64,000 nt of DNA from Bacilli bacterium. GTDB lineage: Bacteria > Bacillota > Bacilli > RF39 > UBA660. This document shows, piece after piece, positions 17,738 through 26,679 of this stretch (position 1 is its first letter; each line of letters opens with the position of its first letter). Location of the stretch: the NCBI GenBank assembly GCA_017525855.1, contig JAFXSE010000026.1:176569-240568 (forward strand). Direction: 5' to 3'. The position numbers and the translations under genes were made by a program. A model generated the notes under the pieces. It searched no databases. It had not been told where the DNA came from and was given only the letters and a program-made list of their open reading frames with translations.

Positions 17738-18307
17738 ATGAAAATTTATGTAAGTGGTATTAACGAAGAATTAAAAAAACTTGATTCATACATCACCGAG
17801 TATGAAGAAGTTTATTTATCTATGTTTCATGAACTAGGTGTTGCTGCCAGTAATTGGTGCGATACAAGAGCTACTGTCTTTAAAAATAACATGTATGACG
17901 AAAGAATTAAAACAAGTAAAAATTTCAAAATGTTAACAGATAAAAGAGATATATTTAAATATATTAAAGATGAATACTCAACAATTGGTAATAATATAGA
18001 AGTAGAATTAAATAGAAAAACAGAAATAAACAATAAAATTAATTATACAATAGCACTGTTACAACAAGCGTTAAGAGAATATAATGATCTATACGATTCT
18101 GGATTAGGATATTATTCTGTACAAGTCGCTAGTAGATTATCAAGATTTAAAAATGCCATGACAAATTATATAACAACACTGGAAAAAGTACAAAATGAAT
18201 TTAATAATTATATGAATAAAATAGAAGAGATTGAAAATAATGTTAGTAAAAAAATAAACAATATGGAATACTATAAAATTACATCTTATACCATGCAAAA
18301 ACTATAA
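17738..18307 (+). CDS. T7SS-associated helical protein with a WXG-like motif
   Basis: The 189-aa product is almost all helix. The first 90 residues contain a turn N39-W40-C41-D42 within VAASNWCDTRATVF, reminiscent of the WXG turn followed by an A-x-x-F helix, then a long coiled-coil region (about 85-170). The sequence fits the broad class of WXG100/LXG chaperone-like partners encoded beside T7SS effectors. AAAGGTG before ATG 17738 favours this start over the GTG at 17729. It begins a group of three genes with gaps of 14 bases and then a 17-base overlap, which suggests they act as one complex, perhaps as targeting partners of the giant protein downstream. The role is inferred. Confidence 0.6.
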   Translation: MKIYVSGINEELKKLDSYITEYEEVYLSMFHELGVAASNWCDTRATVFKNNMYDERIKTSKNFKMLTDKRDIFKYIKDEYSTIGNNIEVELNRKTEINNKINYTIALLQQALREYNDLYDSGLGYYSVQVASRLSRFKNAMTNYITTLEKVQNEFNNYMNKIEEIENNVSKKINNMEYYKITSYTMQKL

Positions 18308-18321
18308 AAGAGGATGATAAA

Positions 18322-18651
18322 ATGACAAAAGTTTTTATTAATGCTAATGAGATAGAATATTCAATAAATAAAGTCAAAAGATACTTAGATAAAGAAGAAG
18401 TATTACTTACAAAAATCAGATCATCCTTACTAAATAACTTCGATAATTATTATACATCATATAATATGTCAAAAATGCATGCTGCATGTAGCTCTTTAGG
18501 ATATTATAATTCTATACTAATAGATAGTAGAAGAAAATATATTTTAACGCTCAATAATGTTATTTCAAAATACAAATTAACAACAAAACAGGCTGAAAGA
18601 ATGCTTGAACGAAGTCAAAGGGAGATAAAGAATAATGCAAACAGAAAATAA
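18322..18651 (+). CDS. Small helical T7SS-associated protein
   Basis: This 109-aa protein of unknown family consists of two or three helices (INKVKRYLDKEEVLLTKIRS, a central Tyr-rich turn NYYTSYNMSKM, then a basic C-terminal helix). Its size and helical hairpin resemble WXG100-family partners, but the W-x-G turn is missing. AGAGG lies before the ATG; its 3' end overlaps the next gene by 17 bases. It probably works with its neighbours as a small helical partner for T7SS substrates. Confidence 0.55.
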   Translation: MTKVFINANEIEYSINKVKRYLDKEEVLLTKIRSSLLNNFDNYYTSYNMSKMHAACSSLGYYNSILIDSRRKYILTLNNVISKYKLTTKQAERMLERSQREIKNNANRK

Positions 18652-18856
18652 AGAAGTATTAAGACAAAAAACATATACTTTTGGAACAACAGCATATGAT
18701 ACATATGTGAGTCTCTTTGAACTTGTTAATATGTTACCAAAAGCTATAAAAATTGATGGCAATGCTCCTAGAATACAAGAACTAATAAATGCTCGTGATG
18801 ATATGTTGCAAATTCATAGGGATACTTATGATTCTGCGAATAAAGATTTAATATAA
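18635..18856 (+). CDS. Small 73-aa T7SS-associated protein
   Basis: The frame starts inside the previous gene with GGGAG upstream of its ATG. The product has one helical stretch (YVSLFELVNMLPKAI) and an acidic end. I do not recognise a family. It closes a three-gene operon that ends at the terminator 18866-18897. Location within the T7SS locus is the only functional clue. Confidence 0.5.
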   Translation: MQTENKEVLRQKTYTFGTTAYDTYVSLFELVNMLPKAIKIDGNAPRIQELINARDDMLQIHRDTYDSANKDLI

Positions 18857-18865
18857 GAATTATAG

Positions 18866-18897
18866 GCAAGGATCATTCAAAATCCCTGCTTTTTTTT
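18866..18897 (+). terminator. Rho-independent terminator
   Basis: GCAAGGAT pairs with ATCCCTGC (one mismatch) around CATTCAAA and is followed by eight T. Confidence 0.88.
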
Positions 18898-18907
18898 GCT
18901 GTTTCCC

Positions 18908-18936
18908 TTGTACTTATATTAAAAAAAATGTATAAT
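18908..18936 (+). promoter_or_regulatory. Promoter of the effector operon
   Basis: TTGTAC and TATAAT with a 17-base spacer, directly after a terminator. The implied leader before the DUF4176 gene is about 90 bases long and holds no open frame that I can support. Confidence 0.75.
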
Positions 18937-19030
18937 AATATATAGTAGGGTTGGTGGCTATTGTTACAAAATATTAAGAAGAAAAATACAAATTAGCCCA
19001 ATATAATACATAATTAAAGGTGGTACATAT

Positions 19031-19528
19031 ATGAAAGAAAACTATTTGCCATTAGGTAGTGTTATAAAATTAAAAAACAGCAACAAAAGTCTTATGATAA
19101 TAGGATATGGACTTTGTACAAAAAATAAAGATGATAAAAAGTATTATGATTATTCTGTATGCACTTGGCCAGAGGGAACTATAGAACTTGATAAAATGAT
19201 TCTATGTAATCAAGAAGATATAGAAACTGTTATATTTGAGGGATATAAAAATGAGGAGTCTAATAAATGGATAGAAACAATAACGCCTGCCTTAAATAAT
19301 TTGAAAAATAACAAGAAAAATATAATAGAAGAAAAAAATGATAGTTCAACAAATAATCAATTAGAAACGAGCAACATTCAAAATACAAATCCAACTAACT
19401 CTGATTCAATAGAAAAAAATGAAGAATCAGCTAACCTATCTATAAAAGACAGTAGTAAATCAATTATAAACAATGAAGAAGTATCTAATTTAGAACAAGA
19501 TGAACCAACAGTATCAATCGTAGAATAA
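19031..19528 (+). CDS. DUF4176 domain protein with a disordered tail
   Basis: Residues 1-80 repeat the DUF4176 pattern seen at 1989-2351: NYLPLGSVIKLKNSNKSLMI, then YYDYSVCTWPEG and a Glu-rich strand. Residues 90-165 are Asn/Ser/Glu-rich and probably disordered. It is the first gene of the transcript that includes the 2198-aa protein, 42 bases upstream, so a role as a specificity factor or partner for that protein is likely but unproven. The good promoter at 18908-18936 and AAAGGTGG set its start. Confidence 0.75.
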   Translation: MKENYLPLGSVIKLKNSNKSLMIIGYGLCTKNKDDKKYYDYSVCTWPEGTIELDKMILCNQEDIETVIFEGYKNEESNKWIETITPALNNLKNNKKNIIEEKNDSSTNNQLETSNIQNTNPTNSDSIEKNEESANLSIKDSSKSIINNEEVSNLEQDEPTVSIVE

Positions 19529-19570
19529 ATCAAGTTTATTCAAAAGCAAAAATGAGAGTAGAGTGATGAT

Positions 19571-22500
19571 ATGAGTAAATTTAATGCTGATTATAGAACA
19601 ATGTCATTTGGACCAGTAGACAATGATATTAAGAATCAACAAATAGATTACAGTAAGCATCTAAGAGACCTAAGTAAAGATTCAAATACAATTATTTTAA
19701 ATTCAGCTGTCCCAAATAATGGTGGGGAAGTTGAAACAATACACATCGGTACATCAAGTACTGTTGATACCTCTAGCTTATCAGATCCTTCTGTTAAAGA
19801 AAAAATTGTATCTGAATATGGTGAAGATTTTTATGAAAAGATTCAGTACCAAAAAGAATTATATAATAAAATGAGCATTACAGCAGGAAACTTATATTTG
19901 GATGAAACTGTAATAGCAGAATTAATGGACTTTAAGAAAAAACCATTAGATTTGGGTGAAAGTGATACAGAAGATAAAGATACTTCTTCATCAATGAAAC
20001 AACTTTATGGTCCAATTGATCCAAATAAGTATTCTAAAGGGTCATTAATTGCTGAAAATCATTTAAAAGAATTTAAAGAAAAACCATTAGGGATTAATTC
20101 AACAGAGAATGATAAGATACATGAACTTACAATGCCTAAATGTGATTTTGGTAGTGATGAATATTATGAGTACATAGATGCAAAATATAAAGAATTAGAA
20201 GACCAACAAGAAATACTAGAAACAATGCTTCAAGTCTATATTGACTTAGTTCAATCAACTGGTTGTTATAATGTTGATGACTATGGTAGTGTCAGTGCAG
20301 TATTGATGGATATGAATAAAAAATATTCAGATGATGGAATGTGGCTTTCTGGCCATGCAGAGGTAAATATTAGTAGGTTTATTCAATGCTTAATGGACAA
20401 CAATATAGATCCAACTGAATTCTTTGGACTTTCAAAAACTGAAATAATTTCAATGGAACAAGGTAAATTATGGAAGTATATGAATCAAGGACTTCAAAAG
20501 TATGCAAGAGATATACAAAATATTGAATCAGCAATATCATCCACAAAACAGGTTAGAGATGAACTATGGTGGCGTGCATTGACTGAATGTGAAGATTTTA
20601 AAAATTTTAAAGCAGGTGTTTTTCCAGAAGAAGTAGATTTTGATGACCGATATAATCCAGATAATATTCCAATATTGTTAGATTGTCTTAAACATTATAC
20701 ATTAACAAGAAGTCAAATAGATGAATTTTACGGAGGACATAGCAATGTTCCACCGGCATTCGCTGAATGGACTTCGGGTTTAGACGATGACATAGAAATG
20801 GCAAAAAAAATGACTAATGATCCGGATTGTCCAGAAGAATGGAAAAATTTAGATAAAATCACGATGTTTTTAAGATATAAGCTTTGGGAAGATGAAGAAC
20901 AATATAATAGTTTATTCGATGACTGTGAGTACATTTCTGTTAGTAATCCCGCTGCTGAAGTCGGGAAATTTATGGATAAGTATATAACTCAATATGAAGG
21001 ATATAATGAGTTTAAAGATTTCTTTTTCATGCTTGATAAACAAAAGTTTTCAGAAACAGAGATTTCTAGCTTCCAGACTGACTTACTTGACTATAAAAAT
21101 TCTCATGGTGGAGTTTTCACATATAGAGAAGTGGGAGAAGTTTTAAAAAACAATGGCTCTAATAGCGAACAAGTAGAGAACTTTATGAGAATGATTGAAC
21201 AAAATACTAGTCTAGATAATGCTGCTACTTATGACGAAGTTGTGGAAGCATTAAAAGCATATGAATGGATTGATTCAAGTGATATTGATAATTATGTCTA
21301 TACATCTATAGAAGGTGGGTCTGATGGAGTTAAAGGCTACCTTCAAAGTATTTTTGGTTGGATAGATAATAATGAATATAGCGCACAAGATTATAAAAAT
21401 ATGTATATAGCAGAAGCCCTAGCTAATTATAGTGGGTTAAACTGGACTTATAATATATCTAGCTCTATTGGTAATATGGCTCCAAGTATATTACTAAGTA
21501 TTGTAAATCCTGCTTTGGGTAAATTTAGTTTTTTTACCTCTTCTGGAGGTGCATCATACAGGGATGCCAAACTAAATTATGGAGCAAATAACACACAAGG
21601 CTTTTTATATGCAATGATTTCTGGACTTTCCGAAGTAACATTAGAAAGCTTTTTAGGTGGTATACCAGGACTTTCTGATGTTAATGTTACAGATTTAAAA
21701 TCTTTTGTTGGTGCAATGTTGAAAGAAGGCAATGAAGAATTAATTCAGAATTTTGTTGGTAGAACTGCATCAAGAATGTTGGGAATTGATAAAAATGCTG
21801 ATATAGTGGGAGCAGAATATCTACGAGAAGATTTAGAGACTTTTGCAGCAGGAGCAATCACTGGTGGAATATTTAATATCCCATCTTTAGCTATTGCTGC
21901 CCATAATAGTTTCAATAATACTGGAAATGCTACTAAAGTCGATATAAATAGTGTTAGCCCTGCATTAGATATGAATATTGAACCTATATTTAAAAGTGTA
22001 GAAAAAAATGATACCACCACTACAAATCCTTCAATTGATACTAATATCAAAACAGAGGAAAAAGTAGATTTCAATAATAATGCAGCAGTTGAAGAGAGTA
22101 GCAATACACAAAAAAGCACACCAAAAATTCAACCTGCAACTGAATTTGAAGTAGGAGACAATACAGCTAGAGATTATTCTGAAACAGCATATCAAGGACG
22201 TACACCAAGAGAAATGGACTTAGCAGCAAAAGAAATGTTTGCTGATTTAAAAATTACAGAAATCACCTTTGATAATAAACCAACAGAGATTAATAGTCTT
22301 GATGACATAAAAACATTATGGGGCAATATAAGTACAAGAGCTTTAGAATTTCCAAGCATAGAAGTTTTTGATACAAAACTAGATACTGCAATAAAATTAT
22401 GGCCACAGCTTAGTAAAGATGGTAATGTTAATTATCTTTTTGGAAAAGGAATAGGTGCTGAACTTGCTTTACAAGGTAATGTTAAAAATAGGGTTAAAAA

Positions 22501-25500
22501 CATTGATAACGTCACATTTAGAACTCATAGTGATATGGAAATTTATGATGCCAAAAGTGGCAATCCTCTTGAAAATATAGGTGGCGAAGCATTTTATTAT
22601 ACATTTGGTTCAGAAGAAACTCGAGGTAAAACAGATACTAAATTTTTACATAATATTCCAGAAGGTCTTATGGATTCAACCTATGATACTGTTGAATATA
22701 AAGGAAACACATATTTAGTTCCAGAATTAGAACTTCTCTTTTTAGACAAGTTCTTTAGTGATAAAACTACAAAAAGAGGAATTACAGATCATGAATTGTT
22801 AATGCAAGCATATCACCTTGATATTGATAAAATTAATAATTATTTTGAGAAGTTTTATAAAGAACCTAGAATGGATAGTTTTAATGAAAAAATTAAAAAT
22901 CTTAGTATAGAAGAACAAGAACAAGCACGATTAACTGAACAAAAAAAATATGATAATATACTTCAAAAAATAAATGATTTATACAATAAATATTATCCAA
23001 GCAACTTAAACAATCAATCATCCATAAAACCAGTAGAATTTAACGGTAAAGTAATGCCTATAGAAAATATAGAAATGGCAGATTTTAAAGAAATATTTAA
23101 TGAAGCTTATAGGAAAGCCAGTTCTGATGAAGGTATAGGAGTTGGAATTGGAGCAGCTGGTATCATTACAAATGATCAAATGGTAATAGAATTTACAGAA
23201 TCAGGAATAGATCCAACAACTGGTGAGACTGTAAAGGGACTTGGAGGCCATTTCGACGCTCAAGAAAAAATGATATCTGAGATATATGATATTAAGCAAA
23301 AATCTATGTTTGGTGTTATTGGAAAGAATTCTAATGATATAAGAAATGATATAGATAACCAAATTATGAAGATAAGAATTGTTAATGATTCTGGTGGAAA
23401 TCAGATTATTATAGAATTGCCACATGGTGAGCACAAAATTTCATCATCTCAATTATCAGCTGTTAAATATTTAGGCGATACAATAAAGTCACTTAATTCA
23501 GACTTGAGCCAAGAAGTAACCTTTGGTGTTTTTGGTATAGGTGTTGATGAAAGCGTAACTGAAGTTGGTTCAGTAGACGAAAAAATTATACCATTTTTAC
23601 AACAATATGTTGATGACAGTATAACACCAATAAAAGATAAAAATATATTATCAAAATCTTTTGATAATGTTCCTAACCCTGAAAATGTAGTTGTTGATTT
23701 TACTAATGAAGATATTACTTCTTTGATTGGTAAAGCTGATTTAAAAGATTATACTATGGCTTTCAATTCTAGTGATTTATCGAGTGTTTTACATAATAGT
23801 TTAGATCCTATAGTTGGTTCTCAAAATGTTAATTTATTAATTAATTCAATGAACATAATACCAGCTAATCAATGGAATAGTTTACTTCGTGAAAGAGGCT
23901 TATCAGAAAATATTGTTGGATTTGTTGATAAAAATAGTCACCTATATATTCCAGATAATGCTAATTTACACACTGTAGTTCATGAAAATTTACATAGATT
24001 TTCTGAATTATCTAAACAAAGAGTATCATTTGGTGATAATACTTATAAAGTAACTGGTATTAGAGAGTTTTATCAAGATGGCAGAAATACAGGCTTTGCA
24101 AATGAAGTTTTAACTGAATATTTAGCTTCTAAGATTTCTGATGGCAAATTATATCAGTCTATGTATGGCGTCTTTGGTGTAGAAGTGTGGGAAAGAATTG
24201 ATCAATTATTAAATGCAGTTTATGGAGAAAACAATTATTTGTTAACATCTTATATAACAAATAATGTTAATTTTATTAGATCTTTTATTGATAACTATTC
24301 TGGCACTGGAACATATGATAGCATTGTTTTAGGCCTTGATGCTACCGAAAGTAATAAAATAAAAATTACAAATATATTGGATACTGTAACTAATAATGTT
24401 TTTAGAAACCTACCTAATCTAAAGTTTATAGATAAAATAAAATTAAAATTTGGTATAAATATAGATATAGATAAATATACTCCTATAAATTTTAGTAAAA
24501 TACAAAGTGATACTACAACGTATAATCCTAATATTAATCAGTTCACATATAATGATATTACGGCCCTAGGTTATAATAGTTCATTATATATAGAAAACGA
24601 ATATAGAAACAATGTTCATACTGCATTTGCTGGTATATATAATGATGCAGATATTGACATGGTATTAAATCAAGTTAGAATTTTATCAGATGCTGAATGG
24701 AATGAACAAATAAGACAAAATGGGTTCCCCTCTAATATTTTTAAATTCGCTGATAGATATGGAAATTATTATTTTAAAAATGATAGTAATATAAATTCAA
24801 TTTATAGTGTAATTATAAGAAAATTATCAACTGTAGGTAGTAACAATACTAATATGGAGGGAATAACACAATATTATCAAGATGGATCTAGTAGTGCGAA
24901 TGCTTCAAAATCTTTAGCTGACTATTTGGCATCTAAAATATTTGGATGGGATTATTATGATTCTGTAGAAAACAATACCAGTAATAAATATTACTACAAT
25001 GAACTATGGAGTAGACTTGATACTCAGCTTGAAAATATATACCCTAATCAACATATTTTATTAACTGCATTTTTATACCATGATGTTAATTTTTTAAGAA
25101 GTTTTGTAGATACTTATTCTTATCAAGGTGCTTATGATAGTTTAGTTTTATCTATGCAAGATACACAAGCTAATCAAGTATTGTTTGATGATGTTATGGC
25201 TAGAGTAGAAAAGAATGTTAGTAAATATTTAAATCCAGACGCTAACGTAGGTGTTTTTGGTAAAATTAAGTCTATATTTTCTAATAAAAAGGAAATTAGG
25301 ACTAATAAATTTAGAAATACCGATGAATTGCTTAGCAAATTTACAGATCCTTTGAATGATTATCAAAAACTAGAAAATCTACATACAAAACTATTTGAGG
25401 CTAAAAGGACTGAAATGGAAACTGGCACTAGTATATCAGTTTATAGTATAATTACCCGCCTTGGAAATAATATAATGAAAAAATTACCTTCTTTCGCAAC

Positions 25501-26167
25501 TTGTTCTAATTATTTTTCTCAAATTTGTAATCCTAATAATACTGTTATTTTACAAAAAAATGGTGGAATAGATATCTATAATTCTAATGACTTGCTTTAT
25601 GAACAATCAAATGCCTTTTTACATGTTAGAAGTAAAACATTTGATGTGAATGATGTAGGACATAGATTATACGCAAATGTTGACCTAGATACATTGTATA
25701 AAATATTACCAGATTTCATAAATGAATGTGAGAAACAAGGATTGGATTACTATTTTAAAACAGCATGTTATAATGGAACTGTATATAATGATTTTCAGTT
25801 TACAAGAGATGAATCAATAGTTATTTATTCTAATAAAGAAAATTTATATAAATACTATGAAATATTTTCATCTTGCTTATCTAAGGTTAAAAACATAGAA
25901 TATGGAAGCCTTCCACAGTTATCAGCAACTATAGACGGTGTTATTGGATATGGTGCAGAACCTAGAGCAAGTGGAAGAGAATCATTTAATAGTTTAAGGG
26001 CTAAAGCAATTGACTGGGCATTTAATCTTCTTAATGATTGGGAACAAAAGAATTGGAGCCCTAATTATACTACAGAACAACGGCTTAATAATTTTTACTA
26101 CTTTTTAAAAGAATCAGCCAATATGTTTGGAATTAATCCGGACAATTTTGCAATGAATAAGGAGTAA
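19571..26167 (+). CDS. Giant multidomain putative T7SS effector (NTase-like, zincin-like, HopA1-like)
   Basis: The 2198-aa protein has no Sec signal. Residues 1-600 are helical and unrecognised. Two Gly-rich hydrophobic stretches lie near 636-665 and 757-778. Around 920-1085 I see a nucleotidyltransferase pattern: FGKGIGAELAL (from about 957), RTHSDMEIYD with D988 and E990, then VPELELLFLDKF and a KRGITDHELLMQ helix. About 1130-1360 is unassigned. About 1374-1610 is a zincin-like domain with H1471-E-N-L-H1475 and a downstream NEVLTEYL (E1512, E1516). About 1654-1890 is a diverged copy of that domain in which HENLH reads IRKLS and NEVLTEY reads SKSLADY. About 2030-2160 resembles HopA1 (HRLYANV, then GYGAEPRASGRESF). 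Its T7SS location suggests an exported toxin or host-directed effector; domain calls are by eye. Confidence 0.7.
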   Translation: MSKFNADYRTMSFGPVDNDIKNQQIDYSKHLRDLSKDSNTIILNSAVPNNGGEVETIHIGTSSTVDTSSLSDPSVKEKIVSEYGEDFYEKIQYQKELYNKMSITAGNLYLDETVIAELMDFKKKPLDLGESDTEDKDTSSSMKQLYGPIDPNKYSKGSLIAENHLKEFKEKPLGINSTENDKIHELTMPKCDFGSDEYYEYIDAKYKELEDQQEILETMLQVYIDLVQSTGCYNVDDYGSVSAVLMDMNKKYSDDGMWLSGHAEVNISRFIQCLMDNNIDPTEFFGLSKTEIISMEQGKLWKYMNQGLQKYARDIQNIESAISSTKQVRDELWWRALTECEDFKNFKAGVFPEEVDFDDRYNPDNIPILLDCLKHYTLTRSQIDEFYGGHSNVPPAFAEWTSGLDDDIEMAKKMTNDPDCPEEWKNLDKITMFLRYKLWEDEEQYNSLFDDCEYISVSNPAAEVGKFMDKYITQYEGYNEFKDFFFMLDKQKFSETEISSFQTDLLDYKNSHGGVFTYREVGEVLKNNGSNSEQVENFMRMIEQNTSLDNAATYDEVVEALKAYEWIDSSDIDNYVYTSIEGGSDGVKGYLQSIFGWIDNNEYSAQDYKNMYIAEALANYSGLNWTYNISSSIGNMAPSILLSIVNPALGKFSFFTSSGGASYRDAKLNYGANNTQGFLYAMISGLSEVTLESFLGGIPGLSDVNVTDLKSFVGAMLKEGNEELIQNFVGRTASRMLGIDKNADIVGAEYLREDLETFAAGAITGGIFNIPSLAIAAHNSFNNTGNATKVDINSVSPALDMNIEPIFKSVEKNDTTTTNPSIDTNIKTEEKVDFNNNAAVEESSNTQKSTPKIQPATEFEVGDNTARDYSETAYQGRTPREMDLAAKEMFADLKITEITFDNKPTEINSLDDIKTLWGNISTRALEFPSIEVFDTKLDTAIKLWPQLSKDGNVNYLFGKGIGAELALQGNVKNRVKNIDNVTFRTHSDMEIYDAKSGNPLENIGGEAFYYTFGSEETRGKTDTKFLHNIPEGLMDSTYDTVEYKGNTYLVPELELLFLDKFFSDKTTKRGITDHELLMQAYHLDIDKINNYFEKFYKEPRMDSFNEKIKNLSIEEQEQARLTEQKKYDNILQKINDLYNKYYPSNLNNQSSIKPVEFNGKVMPIENIEMADFKEIFNEAYRKASSDEGIGVGIGAAGIITNDQMVIEFTESGIDPTTGETVKGLGGHFDAQEKMISEIYDIKQKSMFGVIGKNSNDIRNDIDNQIMKIRIVNDSGGNQIIIELPHGEHKISSSQLSAVKYLGDTIKSLNSDLSQEVTFGVFGIGVDESVTEVGSVDEKIIPFLQQYVDDSITPIKDKNILSKSFDNVPNPENVVVDFTNEDITSLIGKADLKDYTMAFNSSDLSSVLHNSLDPIVGSQNVNLLINSMNIIPANQWNSLLRERGLSENIVGFVDKNSHLYIPDNANLHTVVHENLHRFSELSKQRVSFGDNTYKVTGIREFYQDGRNTGFANEVLTEYLASKISDGKLYQSMYGVFGVEVWERIDQLLNAVYGENNYLLTSYITNNVNFIRSFIDNYSGTGTYDSIVLGLDATESNKIKITNILDTVTNNVFRNLPNLKFIDKIKLKFGINIDIDKYTPINFSKIQSDTTTYNPNINQFTYNDITALGYNSSLYIENEYRNNVHTAFAGIYNDADIDMVLNQVRILSDAEWNEQIRQNGFPSNIFKFADRYGNYYFKNDSNINSIYSVIIRKLSTVGSNNTNMEGITQYYQDGSSSANASKSLADYLASKIFGWDYYDSVENNTSNKYYYNELWSRLDTQLENIYPNQHILLTAFLYHDVNFLRSFVDTYSYQGAYDSLVLSMQDTQANQVLFDDVMARVEKNVSKYLNPDANVGVFGKIKSIFSNKKEIRTNKFRNTDELLSKFTDPLNDYQKLENLHTKLFEAKRTEMETGTSISVYSIITRLGNNIMKKLPSFATCSNYFSQICNPNNTVILQKNGGIDIYNSNDLLYEQSNAFLHVRSKTFDVNDVGHRLYANVDLDTLYKILPDFINECEKQGLDYYFKTACYNGTVYNDFQFTRDESIVIYSNKENLYKYYEIFSSCLSKVKNIEYGSLPQLSATIDGVIGYGAEPRASGRESFNSLRAKAIDWAFNLLNDWEQKNWSPNYTTEQRLNNFYYFLKESANMFGINPDNFAMNKE

Positions 26168-26171
26168 TAAT

Positions 26172-26429
26172 ATGAAAGAGATATATCAAATTTCAAAAAT
26201 TAATAATACTAGTACTGAAAATATTGAAATTCAGAACTTTGTAGCTATAACTAGTTTGTTCTGTATCGGAGAAATGATGGAAACTAACAATGAACAAAAT
26301 ATAAAACAAGCATATAATGATGCAGTATATTTACTTAATTTAAAAAAATTAGATAATGATTCTAATTATAAAACAATAATTCAGATTTCTAATAATTTTA
26401 TTAATAATTATTATAATAGGGGAGAATAG
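26172..26429 (+). CDS. Small protein downstream of the giant effector (immunity candidate)
   Basis: This 85-aa acidic, Asn-rich helical protein begins 4 bases after the effector stop, with AAGGAG inside the effector end as its RBS. No family is recognised and there is no membrane segment. Genes placed directly after polymorphic toxins often encode the cognate immunity protein, so that role is a reasonable guess; the alternative is a T7SS partner. Confidence 0.5.
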   Translation: MKEIYQISKINNTSTENIEIQNFVAITSLFCIGEMMETNNEQNIKQAYNDAVYLLNLKKLDNDSNYKTIIQISNNFINNYYNRGE

Positions 26430-26432
26430 GTA

Positions 26433-26657
26433 ATGAAGGAAAATTATTTTATTGAAATAAATGGAAAAATATATATTTCTATATGGAATGAAATTATAGA
26501 TAATATCAGATATCATTTGCTAATCAACCAAAATAATAATAGTGATATTGTTGTTGGAAGTATTACAGATAATAAACTAATTGTAGAATATGATAAAGAT
26601 AAACTAAAAAAGATAATATTTAAAATGATTAGAAACATCAGACTTTTTATGGAATAA
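26433..26657 (+). CDS. Small unknown protein in the effector operon
   Basis: The 74-aa product has alternating strands (YFIEINGKIYISIW, DIVVGSITDNKLIVEY) followed by a basic C-terminal helix (KKIIFKMIRNIRLFM), which looks like a small alpha/beta fold. GGGGAG precedes the ATG and only 3 bases separate it from the upstream gene, so they are co-translated. No family is recognised; it is another immunity candidate. Confidence 0.45.
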   Translation: MKENYFIEINGKIYISIWNEIIDNIRYHLLINQNNNSDIVVGSITDNKLIVEYDKDKLKKIIFKMIRNIRLFME

Positions 26658-26679
26658 TTTATTATTTTAGGAGAATAAT

